Assembly: GCF_006094435.1 (NCBI RefSeq)
Contig: NZ_CP034782.1
Coordinates: 264,215-328,214, forward strand
Direction: 5' to 3'
Source: Pseudomonas sp. MPC6
GTDB taxonomy: Bacteria; Pseudomonadota; Gammaproteobacteria; Pseudomonadales; Pseudomonadaceae
Length of the DNA: 64,000 nt
Made by a program: the position numbers and the translations under genes. The notes below the pieces were generated by a model, which had not been told where the DNA came from, did no database searches, and saw only the letters and a program-made list of their open reading frames with translations. Positions 1 through 8,834 of the stretch are shown one piece after another (the stretch's first letter is position 1; the number at the start of each line of letters is the position of its first letter).

Positions 1-153
1 CTAGACTTCTCTGACTGCCCAGACAACGAGAGGCTGACCCACTGGTTTGCGCTGAAGCCTGGACAGTTGACTGCCCCATCGATACGGATCCTGCCTATGC
101 TCCAATCAGGATCCCATCCCGTACCGGGCGACTCGCCTATTAGGGAGAAAAAC

Positions 154-1341
154 GTGAACGACAACTTTGACCCGCAACGCCGCCAGGTGCTGCTAGGCAG
201 CGCTGTCGCGCTCGCCTCGGCCAGCCTGCTCAGCCTTAGCCCGGTTAGTCTTGCAGCCGAGATGCCGCTGCCAGACTACGTCAATTGGAAAAGCCCCGAG
301 GCGCTGATCGTGCACAGCGCCAACACCGTGGAAACCCGGCGTGACGCCGTCGGCACCAGCATAGTAACGTCCAACGAACAGCTGTTTATCCGCAACAACC
401 TGCCGCCACCCTCGGCGTCCATTGTCGCCGATCGCGATGCCTGGACGGTCGCCGTCCAGGGCGTGAAGAAGCCGCGCAGCATAACCCTCGGCGAACTCAA
501 AACCCTGGGTGTCACCACCGTCGCCAGCGTGCTGCAGTGCTCGGGTAACGGTCGGGCATTCTTCGACCACGAAGCCAGTGGCACCCAGTGGGAAACCGGT
601 GCCGCCGGCTGTGTTTTCTGGAGCGGCGTGCCGCTGAAAACCGTGGTTGAGGCCATGGGCGGAAGCCTTGACGGCCTGTCCTATATCACCAGCACCGGCG
701 GCGAAGAACTACCGGCCGGCCTCGATCCGAAGAGCCTGATGGTCGAGCGTTCGGTGCCCCTGCGTGCCCTGGATCAGGCCGTCCTCGCCTGGGAGCTGAA
801 CGGCGAGCCCCTGCCCTTGGCCCATGGTGGTCCGTTGCGCCTGGTAATACCGGGTTACTACGGGGTGAACAACGTAAAATACATCAAACAGGTGGCCTTC
901 ACCGCGGAACAGACCAACGCCACTATCCAGGCCTCGGGCTACCGCATCCGTCCGGTTGGTCAGTCAGGCGCACCGGATCAACCGTCAATGTGGGAGATGA
1001 ACGTCAAGTCCTGGATCACCCAGCCGCTCAAGCAGGCCAAGGCCGGGCGGGTGCGCATTCAGGGCGTGGCTTTCGGCGGTGCCCAGGAAGTGAAGGACGT
1101 CGAGGTATCCCTCGATGACGGCAAGAACTGGCAGGCCGCCGCCTTCGTCGGCCCGAGCCTGGGTCCATACGCTTGGCGTCCCTTTGTTCTATTCGCCGAG
1201 CTCAAGCCCGGTAACTACAGCCTGATGAGTCGAGCAACCGACGTCGAGGGCAACGCCCAACCCCAGGAGGGGCTGGCAAATGAACGTGGCTACGGCCACA
1301 ACGGCTGGAGGGATCATGGTGTCAGCATTGCAATTGTCTAA
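154..1341 (+). CDS. sorA: Periplasmic sulfite dehydrogenase, molybdopterin subunit (SorA-like)
   Basis: The product oxidises sulfite to sulfate in the periplasm and passes electrons to a c-type cytochrome. The start is the GTG at 154, preceded by AGGGAG, rather than the upstream ATG at 67; this gives about 395 residues, usual for the family. The N-terminus carries a twin-arginine-type export signal (RRQVLLGSA followed by a hydrophobic stretch and an Ala-rich cleavage region), as expected for a molybdoenzyme exported folded. The Moco-ligand cysteine lies in VLQCSGNGR, and the C-terminal part looks like the Mo-co dimerisation domain (VEVSLDDGKNW). Its end overlaps the start of the cytochrome gene, so the two are probably co-translated. 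Function is inferred from family resemblance; a related sulfoxide-type Moco enzyme cannot be fully excluded. Confidence 0.85.
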   Translation: MNDNFDPQRRQVLLGSAVALASASLLSLSPVSLAAEMPLPDYVNWKSPEALIVHSANTVETRRDAVGTSIVTSNEQLFIRNNLPPPSASIVADRDAWTVAVQGVKKPRSITLGELKTLGVTTVASVLQCSGNGRAFFDHEASGTQWETGAAGCVFWSGVPLKTVVEAMGGSLDGLSYITSTGGEELPAGLDPKSLMVERSVPLRALDQAVLAWELNGEPLPLAHGGPLRLVIPGYYGVNNVKYIKQVAFTAEQTNATIQASGYRIRPVGQSGAPDQPSMWEMNVKSWITQPLKQAKAGRVRIQGVAFGGAQEVKDVEVSLDDGKNWQAAAFVGPSLGPYAWRPFVLFAELKPGNYSLMSRATDVEGNAQPQEGLANERGYGHNGWRDHGVSIAIV

Positions 1342-1672
1342 GGCCTCGGCACTGGCGCTGAGCCTCGCCCTGAGCGGCCTGCTGGGCACGGCTCAAGCCA
1401 GTGTAGCGGCTACCGATGACGCCCAATATCAGTTGGGCCGCAAGGTGTTCGCCGAGCAGGCGCAACCCTCCTGCACGATCTGTCACACCCTGCAGGACGC
1501 CGGCTCCAGTGGCGCCATTGGCCCCAACCTCGATGAACTCAAGCCGACCCCGGAACGGGTCATGGCCGCAGTACGCGGTGGCGTCGGGGTGATGCCGGCC
1601 TTTGCTGAATTGCTCAGCGTCGAGCAAATAGAGGCCGTAGCCCACTACGTGTCCCAGGTGACCAAGCAATAA
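1316..1672 (+). CDS. sorB: Monoheme cytochrome c, electron acceptor of sulfite dehydrogenase (SorB-like)
   Basis: A 118-residue c-type cytochrome with a cleavable signal peptide (hydrophobic SALALSLALSGLLGTAQA) and one heme site CTICH. A distal Met in GVMPAF is the likely sixth ligand. The ATG at 1316 is chosen because GGAGGG precedes it at good spacing; the ATG at 1280 has no ribosome site. It overlaps the 3' end of sorA by 26 bp, the standard arrangement for SorAB, in which this subunit takes electrons from the Mo centre. Confidence 0.85.
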   Translation: MVSALQLSKASALALSLALSGLLGTAQASVAATDDAQYQLGRKVFAEQAQPSCTICHTLQDAGSSGAIGPNLDELKPTPERVMAAVRGGVGVMPAFAELLSVEQIEAVAHYVSQVTKQ

Positions 1673-1700
1673 CGCCACAGCCCGGAACGAAGTAGCAACC

Positions 1701-1737
1701 AAGGTCATCGAGACGGCCCCGTCTCGATGACCTTTTA
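1701..1737 (+). terminator. Rho-independent terminator after sorAB
   Basis: A perfect 15-bp stem (AAGGTCATCGAGACG paired with CGTCTCGATGACCTT) around a 4-base loop, followed by a short T run, 29 bp after the sorB stop. Confidence 0.85.
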
Positions 1738-1795
1738 ACACGGACTGGCGGAATGAAGCCTGCGGCTGATCTGAGTAAAGTGGAATGAATCTACC

Positions 1796-1848
1796 TGTTG
1801 GCGCTGATGCGGCTTTGACCCAGGTTCAAAATCGCATCAACGCCAACA
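1796..1848. repeat. Short palindromic element with IS21-like ends (reduced MITE)
   Basis: TGTTGGCGCTGATGCGG then TTGACCC, followed almost at once by the inverted copy ending CATCAACGCCAACA. The ends match those of the longer elements at 38349, 39717, 46639 and 54895, but the internal part is missing, so it looks like two ends joined. Confidence 0.7.
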
Positions 1849-2205
1849 GCTAGCTAAGGTCAATCGAATTTCGTTGATGTTTAATGACTGCGAGCGTATC
1901 CAACATTTGTAACTTACGACACAGGAGAATCGCTATCGGCCCGGGCCAGCCCGGGCGATGCAACAGCCGCGATCAGGATCTGTGCCCGGCTCAGGGAATC
2001 ACCTTGCAGTTGCCCACCGCCCGGGCAAAAAAAAGCCGCCCGTCCCGTGGACAACTGCACCGCTCGCTCTGGCCTTTGTTGGGCCTCGCTCGCTGGGCGA
2101 TTTTGCGTGCGCTGGCTGTTGCATCGGAATGCCTTCGGCGACCGAGTAGGTGCCCCCCTTGGATCCGCAGGCTGAAAGGGTGCGGGCTTCGCCCATCGGC
2201 GTGGA
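1849..2205. other. Non-coding or degraded stretch
   Basis: No convincing gene. A 65-codon minus-strand frame (2196-1999) lies just after the SprT-like remnant but has no clear ribosome site and no recognisable domain. Confidence 0.4.
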
Positions 2206-2799
2206 CTATTCGCCGGTTTCGGCCACCGCTTCGGACGGGACCTCGACCAGCTCTTTCGAGTCAACGAACTGGACTTTGCATTCGACACATTCAATGCGGC
2301 CACTCAGACCAGGCTTGCCCCACAAATTGAGGTGACAGCTCGGGCAGGTGTACTTGCGTTTGTTCTTCGGATCTTCTTTGCCAGGATCTGGCTGCAGCAA
2401 TCCCGCTGAGGTCAGCGCGGGAATATCAATCGTCGGATCCTCCGGCATGCCTGGCACCGGCTCGCCACCTGGCCCATAGAGCAATACCGCTGACATAGGC
2501 ACGCGCTTAGTTACCACGTCGATCCAGGACAGCATGCGGCCCTGCTCGATCAGTTCATTGCAGGCCACATCAAACGGCCCGCCCTCGATGATGTAATGCG
2601 TCATCTGCTGGCCGTGGCGCTTACCACCCGGTTCGCCGGTATTGGACGGCATCAAGCCGACCGCCTCCATTTTGTGAGCCCATTCGGCATTGTGATAACC
2701 GGCCCGCGAACGCTTGCCGTAGTGGGCCTGCCATTGGTGGACTTGCTCATGTACCGCAGTAACCAGATAATCTCGTTTGAGTTGACCGGGGGGTATTTC
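2206..2799 (-). pseudogene. SprT-like zinc metalloprotease, 5'-truncated
   Basis: Reading upstream of the first in-frame ATG (2670), the frame stays open to a stop at 2800-2802 and contains the SprT active-site motif HEQVHQWQ (about 2730-2751). The protein must once have started further upstream, and its N-terminus is lost. Downstream is a C-terminal zinc-ribbon pattern, CPSCHLNLWGK followed by CVECKVQF. SprT-like genes of this form occur on Pseudomonas plasmids and integrative elements, with no proven role there. Loss of the start makes a functional product unlikely unless a shorter form begins at 2670 without the HExxH site. Confidence 0.7.
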
Positions 2800-2907
2800 T
2801 CAAGGCAAAGAAATACTGTGGTTTAGACAGCTATCTCAGCGAAGCAGCAATACAGCTATCGTGGATGTTCGAAGCGTCGGGTAGTCGCGTAAACCCTCCA
2901 GTGGGAA

Positions 2908-2962
2908 ACACCCGGGCAAGGTGTGGGGGCCTTGAACATAGCCCGCGTTATTCGTAGCGCGC
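2908..2962 (-). repeat. Dispersed intergenic repeat, copy A
   Basis: On the plus strand it reads ACACCCGGGCAAGGTGTGGG, then AACATAGCCCGCGTTAT. Two further copies lie at 38971-39024 and 47218-47270. It contains a small hairpin (CACACC, TTGC, CCGGGTGTG on the minus strand). Confidence 0.8.
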
Positions 2963-3124
2963 CGCTTAGCCTTTTTCATCATTCGTTTCCATTCGCAGCA
3001 CTTACCATAAATCTGAGTCGTAACAATCCGTGAAGCCTTTTGCGAAGCTTCTTGCTGTGCGGCCGTCTCGACCCAGTCATCACACATGATGACGGTTGGG
3101 TATTGGTGAGCAGCGCGTGGCCAT

Positions 3125-3648
3125 TCAATGCCCCGCGAGCCCCTGTAACACCCCATCAGGGTCACAGACGCGCAGTTGCGACGCAGGCTTGGCAGAGCTG
3201 CGGTAGATCACCAGATTGGTCCCAACCGGACGCGCCTGCGAGGGGAACAGAATGCCGTCCAGCCCAGCAGCCACCACATCATCGGCCATGTACAAGGTCG
3301 GCGGCTCCGAGGCCTTGTCGAACCATTCCGCACGCCAGTCCACGGTAAAATCAGCCCACAACGACGGCCAGCGCTCGCAGTCGAAACCCGCGCTCAAATC
3401 GGCCACCTGCAGGCCGTTGACAAAGAACGTGCAGATCGTGCCTGGCCGCAGCCAGGGGTTGTCCTGTTTGTACTCTGCCAGCGCCGTCGCATCATCCAAC
3501 GACAGGTACAACGCCTCCTGATCAGGGCGGTTGAAGCGACCACCCTGGCGCGCCGCCCCCATGCCGGATAACGGCATGCTGGCGTAGGCAGGGGAAATGA
3601 CCCGGTAACAGGCTCATCCCCTCCCTTACCGAAGATGGTTGAAATCAT
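3125..3648 (-). pseudogene. RES-domain toxin (ParT type), frameshifted near its N-terminus
   Basis: The body of the gene (frame ending at 3125) encodes a RES domain: PLSGMGAARQGGRFNRP, then ALYLSLDDATALAEY, with a conserved Arg and Glu. RES toxins act on NAD+ in characterised cases. The natural start is the ATG at 3648, overlapping the antitoxin stop as ATGA, but that frame reads MISTIFGKGGDEPVTG and then leaves the RES frame. The RES frame resumes as YRVISPAYAS just upstream of the internal ATG at 3577. A single-base loss near 3607-3615 would explain this. Either the toxin is inactive, or translation restarts at 3577 without the first strand of the fold. Confidence 0.7.
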
Positions 3649-4016
3649 CCCGCGGCACCGCCCACGAGAGACTCCAGATAGGCGATAAGCGCATCGGCAC
3701 GCCCTTCCTGGATCAGGGCATCGGCAGTCTTGTAACTGAAGGCCCGCAACGGCTCATTGCGCAGCAGAAAGACAGCCCGCTCGGAGTCGCCTGTCATCTC
3801 GGTGGCCACGGCCAGCACTCTTAACATGTCCTGCAGGTACTTTTGCAACTGAGGTGCCTGAGGCCGCGCGGTAGGGGTATTGCGATGCACATGCGCGCGC
3901 TCGGCCAACTCCTGTACCCGAAAGCCGAAGAAATCACTGACCTTGGACGGGGATAGATACGGGGTGTTGGGCTCGCGGAACCGCTCAACGATGGGTTCTT
4001 GCAGCACGGTATTCAT
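3645..4016 (-). CDS. Xre/MbcA/ParS-type antitoxin of the RES module
   Basis: A 123-residue protein matching the antitoxin family paired with RES toxins: an N-terminal helix-turn-helix region (SKVSDFFGFRVQELAERAHVHRNT) and a C-terminal toxin-binding domain (VLAVATEMTGDSERAVFLLRNEPLRAFSYKTADALIQEGRADALIAYL). Start ATG 4016 has AGGAGA seven bases upstream. The stop overlaps the toxin start. The antitoxin is intact while the toxin frame is broken. It probably autoregulates from the upstream region, which contains a palindrome-bearing repeat. Confidence 0.8.
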   Translation of the reverse strand: MNTVLQEPIVERFREPNTPYLSPSKVSDFFGFRVQELAERAHVHRNTPTARPQAPQLQKYLQDMLRVLAVATEMTGDSERAVFLLRNEPLRAFSYKTADALIQEGRADALIAYLESLVGGAAG

Positions 4017-4202
4017 GAGTTGTCTCCTAACGCAGGGGTTACGCACTAATTATGCACTGAAAGTGCTTTCTTTCGTAATTGAGCCACCGTACAAAGAAGG
4101 CGCCGCCCAGCCGGGTTAGCGTTTCCCATAGGCGTCTACGGGCTTTGGGCCCTTACCGGTTTGTACCTGTGCCCATGCAGGTTGCAGCGAATCTGGCATC
4201 GC

Positions 4203-4410
4203 AACCTTGTAAGCAATTGCGTACAACAGCTTAGGCAATTGCCTACTCCCTAAGTGCTGGATGGCCAGTTAATATCGCTGACGTGTTATGGATCGATACG
4301 GGCTGACAAGGTTGTAAGCTAGGAAAATCGCAGTAGAGCGATACATCATGACGATGACCCAATGAACCGGAATCAGTAAAAACGGCGGTTTCCATCCCGC
4401 CGTTTTTTTT
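4203..4410 (-). repeat. 210-bp duplicated intergenic element, copy 1
   Basis: On the minus strand it begins with A8 CGGCGGGATGG and ends with CAATTGCTTACAAGG. A diverged copy lies at 47913-48122 on the plus strand. In both, the element precedes a gene read in the same direction (the RES antitoxin at 4016 here, the 48351 gene there). Copy 1 ends in an imperfect version (4205-4228) of the 30-bp palindrome seen in copy 2. Confidence 0.75.
4377..4410 (+). terminator. Hairpin with T run inside the duplicated element
   Basis: AAAAACGGCGG, loop, CCCGCCGTTTTTTTT: a textbook intrinsic-terminator shape on the plus strand. No plus-strand gene ends nearby, so it may instead insulate the minus-strand operon. 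Confidence 0.6.
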
Positions 4411-4895
4411 GTCTGAATTACTCTGGCATTGTCCAGGACCGCAGCTTGTAGCCTTCTGGGCACAATTCAGCGCGCATCTCCACCAATAGGCTTTTTCAAC
4501 TGCCCGGGTCGGAATACGCACTTCTTGGAATCTGTTTTCGGCCAATACGGAGCGTTGCTACAGTCCATGACAGTCAAACTCAGTTCGCCATTACTGTCTT
4601 GAGGAGCCCAGCTAACGCATTGAAAAGGTTTAAATGCGCGGCCGACAATCAAAGTGCTTCATTGATGCGCAGCGGGTTGCTCATGGGTTGTTGACGCCGA
4701 TGCCGAATTGACCTGCCAACGCAAGACTGACCCACGGCCCCATCGGCAACAAATCTGGGGAGCAAAATGGCACTGCTAAGTGAAATCTAAGTCCCAATGC
4801 CTCTGCGACCCTTTCCGGACGTCAGACACCGAGCGACTTATTATGCTCGCCGGGATCAGTCGCGCGTCTGCTGATCGATAAGCTAACCGCACCTG
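4411..4895. other. Stretch without a firm gene
   Basis: Only short frames. A minus-strand TTG-started frame (4652-4467) reads like a protein fragment (FQCVSWAPQDSNGELSLTVMD) but has no recognisable domain or ribosome site. The segment follows the end of the YeiH gene. Confidence 0.35.
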
Positions 4896-5936
4896 TCAAC
4901 GCGCCAGGAACAACCATACGCCCACCAGCACTGCCAGAAATACCGTATTGGCAATCATCAGTACCATCGGGCGCCACCCCATTTCCGCCAGTTCCTTGAA
5001 TGAAGCTTTCATACCCAGCCCCACCATGGCAACTACCAGACACCAGCGCGAGAGTTCGATCATGGCATTGCTGATCGATGACGGCAGGTATCCGCTGCTA
5101 TTAAGCAGTACAACAATGACGAAGGCGACCAGAAAGCCGGGCAAGGGAAAACCGGACTTGCCGCCCTTGCTACCGGCGTCCGAATTCCGACGTGCAACGA
5201 TGACTGAGATCATCACCACTACCGGAACCAGCATTGCCACCCGCAGCAGCTTCGTAAAGGTAGCAACGTCCCCTACGTTGTCTGAGACCATGTAGCCTGC
5301 ACCGACAACCTGCGCGACGTCATGAATAGTCGCACCCAGAAAAATACCAATTTCCGTATCACTGAAACCAAAATAGCTGACGATCAGGGGATAAAGAATC
5401 ATCGCCGTGGTGCTCAGAGCCGTTACCGAGATCACCGTGAAAATGAGGTTTTTTTCCGCGTCTTTGCTCTGGGGCAACACTGAGGCCACAGCCAAGGCTG
5501 CGGACGCACCGCAAATGCCAACAGAGGCGCCCGCCAGCACGCTCTGTGAACGGCCAAGCTTCAACCACTTACCGCACAGGATACCGAAACCAATGGTCGC
5601 TGGTACGGCCACCAGCACAATGGCTATGGGCGTAATACCAAGCCCCAGTAACTGCTCAATGGTAATTCGGGCGCCAAGCAACCCTATACCAAAGCGCAGT
5701 ACCGCCTTGGCCGAAAAGACAATGCCCGCGACACAACGGCCTTCCAACGAAAGGTAGTTCAATGCCATGCCCATCAACACGGCATAAAGGATGGTTGGAC
5801 CACCGTAGTGCTCCGATACGAACGTTGCAGCCATACCGACGACAAGGCACAACACAAAACCCGGCAGCAGCTCCGCCACACGCGTACGCAACCCGGCGAA
5901 CCGACAGGAAAAAAAGGACTGATCGACTGAGTTCAT
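4896..5936 (-). CDS. yeiH: YeiH-family putative sulfate exporter (UPF0324)
   Basis: A 346-residue integral membrane protein with about ten hydrophobic segments and the family signatures GIGLLGARITIEQLLGLG, LAGASVGICGASAA and GATIHDVAQVVGAGYM. The ATG at 5936 is preferred to the TTG at 5972. Members are annotated as sulfate or sulfonate-related exporters, and in several organosulfonate-degrading bacteria they sit beside desulfonation genes. Here it closes a minus-strand gene series that starts with a succinate dehydrogenase-like complex. The same window also holds a TauE-type sulfite exporter and sulfite dehydrogenase, which supports a role in disposing of oxidised sulfur. Confidence 0.8.
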   Translation of the reverse strand: MNSVDQSFFSCRFAGLRTRVAELLPGFVLCLVVGMAATFVSEHYGGPTILYAVLMGMALNYLSLEGRCVAGIVFSAKAVLRFGIGLLGARITIEQLLGLGITPIAIVLVAVPATIGFGILCGKWLKLGRSQSVLAGASVGICGASAALAVASVLPQSKDAEKNLIFTVISVTALSTTAMILYPLIVSYFGFSDTEIGIFLGATIHDVAQVVGAGYMVSDNVGDVATFTKLLRVAMLVPVVVMISVIVARRNSDAGSKGGKSGFPLPGFLVAFVIVVLLNSSGYLPSSISNAMIELSRWCLVVAMVGLGMKASFKELAEMGWRPMVLMIANTVFLAVLVGVWLFLAR

Positions 5937-6050
5937 TCTACTGTCCAGTAGTCTGTGAGAAAGGAACGCCAAGGATAAAGACGCGTTATTCTTAGAATAA
6001 AGAAGACAGCAGGCTCAAAATCGAACCTGCTTTAAAAGGAGTAGAGCTGT

Positions 6051-6377
6051 TTACTTATCGGTGCCGCCGATCGGGCTCCAAGACTCAGGAATGAGAATCT
6101 TGTTTTCAATATTTTGCACTAGCGGGCGCATTTTAAGAGCGTATTCAAGCCACTCCTCACTGGCCTGCAGTTCCTGCCGGCGTCTCCATCGGTCATCCAT
6201 CGACTCGTAGCCCCACATATGTACCACTTGATTCAGCGGCCCAATATCGGTATGGAAATAGCCAATCATATTACCCAGAATACGAACTTGAACATCCTTG
6301 CCCAAGGCCTCATACAACTTAAGAAATTCGCCGAGCTTGCCGTTATGAAGAGTATAAATTCGCTCATCAACAAACAT
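6051..6377 (-). CDS. NIPSNAP-family protein
   Basis: A 108-residue ferredoxin-like protein of the NIPSNAP family: MFVDERIYTLHNGKL, GYFHTDIGPLNQVVHMWGYES and a final LIPESWSPI. The start has GGAGATG a few bases upstream. The family is often found in catabolic operons but its biochemistry is not established. It lies 235 bp after the semialdehyde dehydrogenase gene and 115 bp before yeiH in the same direction, so it may have its own promoter. An accessory or carrier-binding role in the pathway is a guess. Confidence 0.75.
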   Translation of the reverse strand: MFVDERIYTLHNGKLGEFLKLYEALGKDVQVRILGNMIGYFHTDIGPLNQVVHMWGYESMDDRWRRRQELQASEEWLEYALKMRPLVQNIENKILIPESWSPIGGTDK

Positions 6378-6612
6378 TTTTCATCTCCAGAAAAAGGCGG
6401 GCTCCATTACTAGTCACATGACAAAACACGCACTGCCATGACTCAACAAAACCCCGCTAAAGAAACACCAGAATGAATGATCCTGTGTTGCAGACCCACG
6501 ACCTGAAACCTATGACTAACTAATCGAGAGTAAGTTACCGTAAATAAATCATGCAGAAGCGTTCTTACATCATCGATTAACCCAGCGCATTAATAGCTCG
6601 ATGAGTACTTCA

Positions 6613-8103
6613 TTACTTCATGGTTGGCATGGAAAACTGCGACTGGCTGCTACTGGCCTGCCAGCGGGAAGTAATCGTCTTCAGCTTGGTAAAGAAACGT
6701 ATCCCTTCCATGCCGTGCATATGGTGATCACCGAACAGTGAACCCTTCCAGCCACCGAAACTATGGAATGCCATCGGTACAGGGATTGGGACATTGATAC
6801 CCACCATGCCCGCCTGAACCCTAGCGGCAAATTCGCGAGCAGCATGGCCTTCCTGAGTAAATATGGCGGTGCCATTGCCGTACTCGTGGCTGTTGATCAA
6901 TTCCAGCGCCTGCTCAAAGTCATCAACACGGACAACAGCCAGTACAGGACCGAATATTTCCTGCTGATAAATGCGCATGTCAGGCGTTACGTTGTCGAAT
7001 AGACAGCCGCCCATAAAGTAGCCTTCGCCATGCTCGGGGTTCTGTAACTGACGCCCGTCCACAACCAGGTCTGCGCCTTCCTTAATGCCGCTGTCGACAA
7101 AGCTCAACACAGTGTCCAGGTGCTCGCGCGTCACCAGCGGGCCCATCTCGGCGTCCGGGTGAGTACCGGGCAGCACTCTCAGGTCTTTGAGTCGGTCTTT
7201 CAGTGCAGCCACCAGCGGATCAGCAATATCGCCTACGGCAACCGCGACTGAGATGGCCATGCAACGCTCACCTGCAGAGCCATAGGCAGCCCCCATAAGC
7301 GCATTCACGGTGCTGTCCAGGTCGGCATCCGGCATGATAATGGCATGGTTTTTGGCACCGCCCAGGGCCTGTACTCGCTTGCCATGCTCGATACCGACTT
7401 TCTGTACATAGCGTGCAATCGGTGTGGAGCCGACAAAGCTGACAGCGCTGATACCCGGGTGTTGCAGCAGGGTGTCCACCGCCTCCTTGTCGCCATTGAC
7501 CACATTGAACACACCCGCCGGCAAGCCCGCCTCTGAGAAGAGTTCCGCAAGGCGCAGCGTGCTGCTCGGGTCTTTCTCCGAGGGCTTCATAATAAAGGTG
7601 TTACCACAGGCGATCGCAATTGGGAACATCCACAGCGGTACCATCACTGGGAAGTTGAATGGCGAAATACCAGCACACACACCCACGGGCTGACGCACAG
7701 ACCAGCTATCGACGCGGGTACCTACGTTTTCGTTAAACTCACCCTTGAGCAGATGCGGAATTCCACAGGCGAACTCAACCACTTCAATACCACGGGTGAC
7801 TTCACCTTTGGCGTCATCCAGCACTTTGCCGTGTTCCTGAGAGATCAGCAGCGCCAGCTCATCGATGTTCTCGTTCAGCAGCTGCAGAAACTTCATCATT
7901 ACCCGGGCCCGGCGTACCGGCGGCGTGGCCGCCCAAGCCGGTAACGCATCGGTCGCAGCCTGAACTGCCTCTTCTACTTCCTTTACGGTCGCCAGGTTCA
8001 GCTGCGCACTCTGGAACCCCGTCGCCGGATTAAATACTGCACGATTGCGCTCACCGCGACCAGTTACTACTTTGCCATTAACATAGTGCCCTAACTGATT
8101 CAT
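6613..8103 (-). CDS. mmsA: CoA-acylating malonate/methylmalonate-semialdehyde dehydrogenase
   Basis: A 496-residue aldehyde dehydrogenase of the MmsA subfamily: NAD-binding [20 protein letters not shown] and KPSEKDPSS, and the catalytic cysteine in [11 protein letters not shown]. MmsA enzymes turn malonate semialdehyde into acetyl-CoA and CO2, or methylmalonate semialdehyde into propionyl-CoA. The start codon overlaps the stop of the fumarase-like beta gene by one base (TAATG). No valine-catabolic genes (mmsB, acyl-CoA dehydrogenases) are nearby, so housekeeping valine breakdown is unlikely. In this operon malonate semialdehyde formed from a C3 acid is the more natural substrate. Confidence 0.85.
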   Translation of the reverse strand: MNQLGHYVNGKVVTGRGERNRAVFNPATGFQSAQLNLATVKEVEEAVQAATDALPAWAATPPVRRARVMMKFLQLLNENIDELALLISQEHGKVLDDAKGEVTRGIEVVEFACGIPHLLKGEFNENVGTRVDSWSVRQPVGVCAGISPFNFPVMVPLWMFPIAIACGNTFIMKPSEKDPSSTLRLAELFSEAGLPAGVFNVVNGDKEAVDTLLQHPGISAVSFVGSTPIARYVQKVGIEHGKRVQALGGAKNHAIIMPDADLDSTVNALMGAAYGSAGERCMAISVAVAVGDIADPLVAALKDRLKDLRVLPGTHPDAEMGPLVTREHLDTVLSFVDSGIKEGADLVVDGRQLQNPEHGEGYFMGGCLFDNVTPDMRIYQQEIFGPVLAVVRVDDFEQALELINSHEYGNGTAIFTQEGHAAREFAARVQAGMVGINVPIPVPMAFHSFGGWKGSLFGDHHMHGMEGIRFFTKLKTITSRWQASSSQSQFSMPTMK

Positions 8104-8834
8104 TAGTTATTATCCTTTTGAGTTGGCATCACATTTACGAATTTTATGGGTTGAGTGTCTGGCTCACCGATAACTTCATCGCCACGATTAGTAGTTTCAC
8201 CGTAACGCTTGAGAGCAGGAGGCTTAAGGCCTTCATAGAGCTTTTCGAGCCTGACATTAACCGCACGTTCGTGCTTTACAAAAAGGCTGTTGCCTTCACG
8301 GTCGTTATCCACGATAAAGGGACCGATTTCATCAACTTCAAAAATCCACATCGCCTGTGCAATACCATTTTCTTCCAGCCAGTGCACATCTTTAACACGG
8401 GTAATACCACGACCGAGCAATGCGCCAGCGCCATAGCCCACGGTTGAGAGATAGCGTGCACCGTTGGGCATAAAGACGTCTCGGTAAGCCTCTTCCGGCA
8501 TTCCGCCCTTGCCGATAATGATTTTTGCACCCGAGGTTTCGAACCAGCTTTTCATCCATTTTCCGAAGCGAAAACTGGCAGTCGCTGTTACAGCCCCCAC
8601 ATCGTAACCACCTTCTTTATTCAGGCTTGCTGCCGGAGAACAATGGAAGTTGACATTGGAAATTGATCGGATATCAACGGGCAGTTCTTCTCCGCTTTCC
8701 AGGACTTTTTTGTAAACGCCTTCCCGGGCGGTATAGATTGTGCCTGTCAGATAGACAATATCGCCCTGCTCCAGGTTATCGACATCTTCTTGGGATACGG
8801 GCACCTGCAATTTTACAACTCTCATATTGCTCAT
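8103..8834 (-). CDS. Class I fumarase-like hydratase, beta subunit
   Basis: A 243-residue homologue of the C-terminal half of class I fumarases and of L-tartrate dehydratase beta: [36 protein letters not shown] and [10 protein letters not shown]. The ATG at 8834 overlaps the stop of the alpha gene (ATGA) and is preferred to an upstream in-frame codon. With the alpha subunit it should hydrate a trans double bond flanked by carboxylates, as in fumarate or mesaconate. Position between a succinate dehydrogenase-like complex and MmsA suggests a dedicated catabolic hydratase. Confidence 0.85.
   Translation of the reverse strand: MSNMRVVKLQVPVSQEDVDNLEQGDIVYLTGTIYTAREGVYKKVLESGEELPVDIRSISNVNFHCSPAASLNKEGGYDVGAVTATASFRFGKWMKSWFETSGAKIIIGKGGMPEEAYRDVFMPNGARYLSTVGYGAGALLGRGITRVKDVHWLEENGIAQAMWIFEVDEIGPFIVDNDREGNSLFVKHERAVNVRLEKLYEGLKPPALKRYGETTNRGDEVIGEPDTQPIKFVNVMPTQKDNN

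Noticed and set aside
67..153. N-terminal extension of the sulfite dehydrogenase from the ATG at 67
   Set aside because: No ribosome site, and it would place about 30 residues before the twin-arginine signal; the GTG at 154 with AGGGAG fits better.
2836..3165. Minus-strand frame of 109 codons
   Set aside because: Overlaps the RES gene end and the dispersed repeat, has no clear start and no recognisable domain; the middle part looks somewhat protein-like but is not enough for a call.
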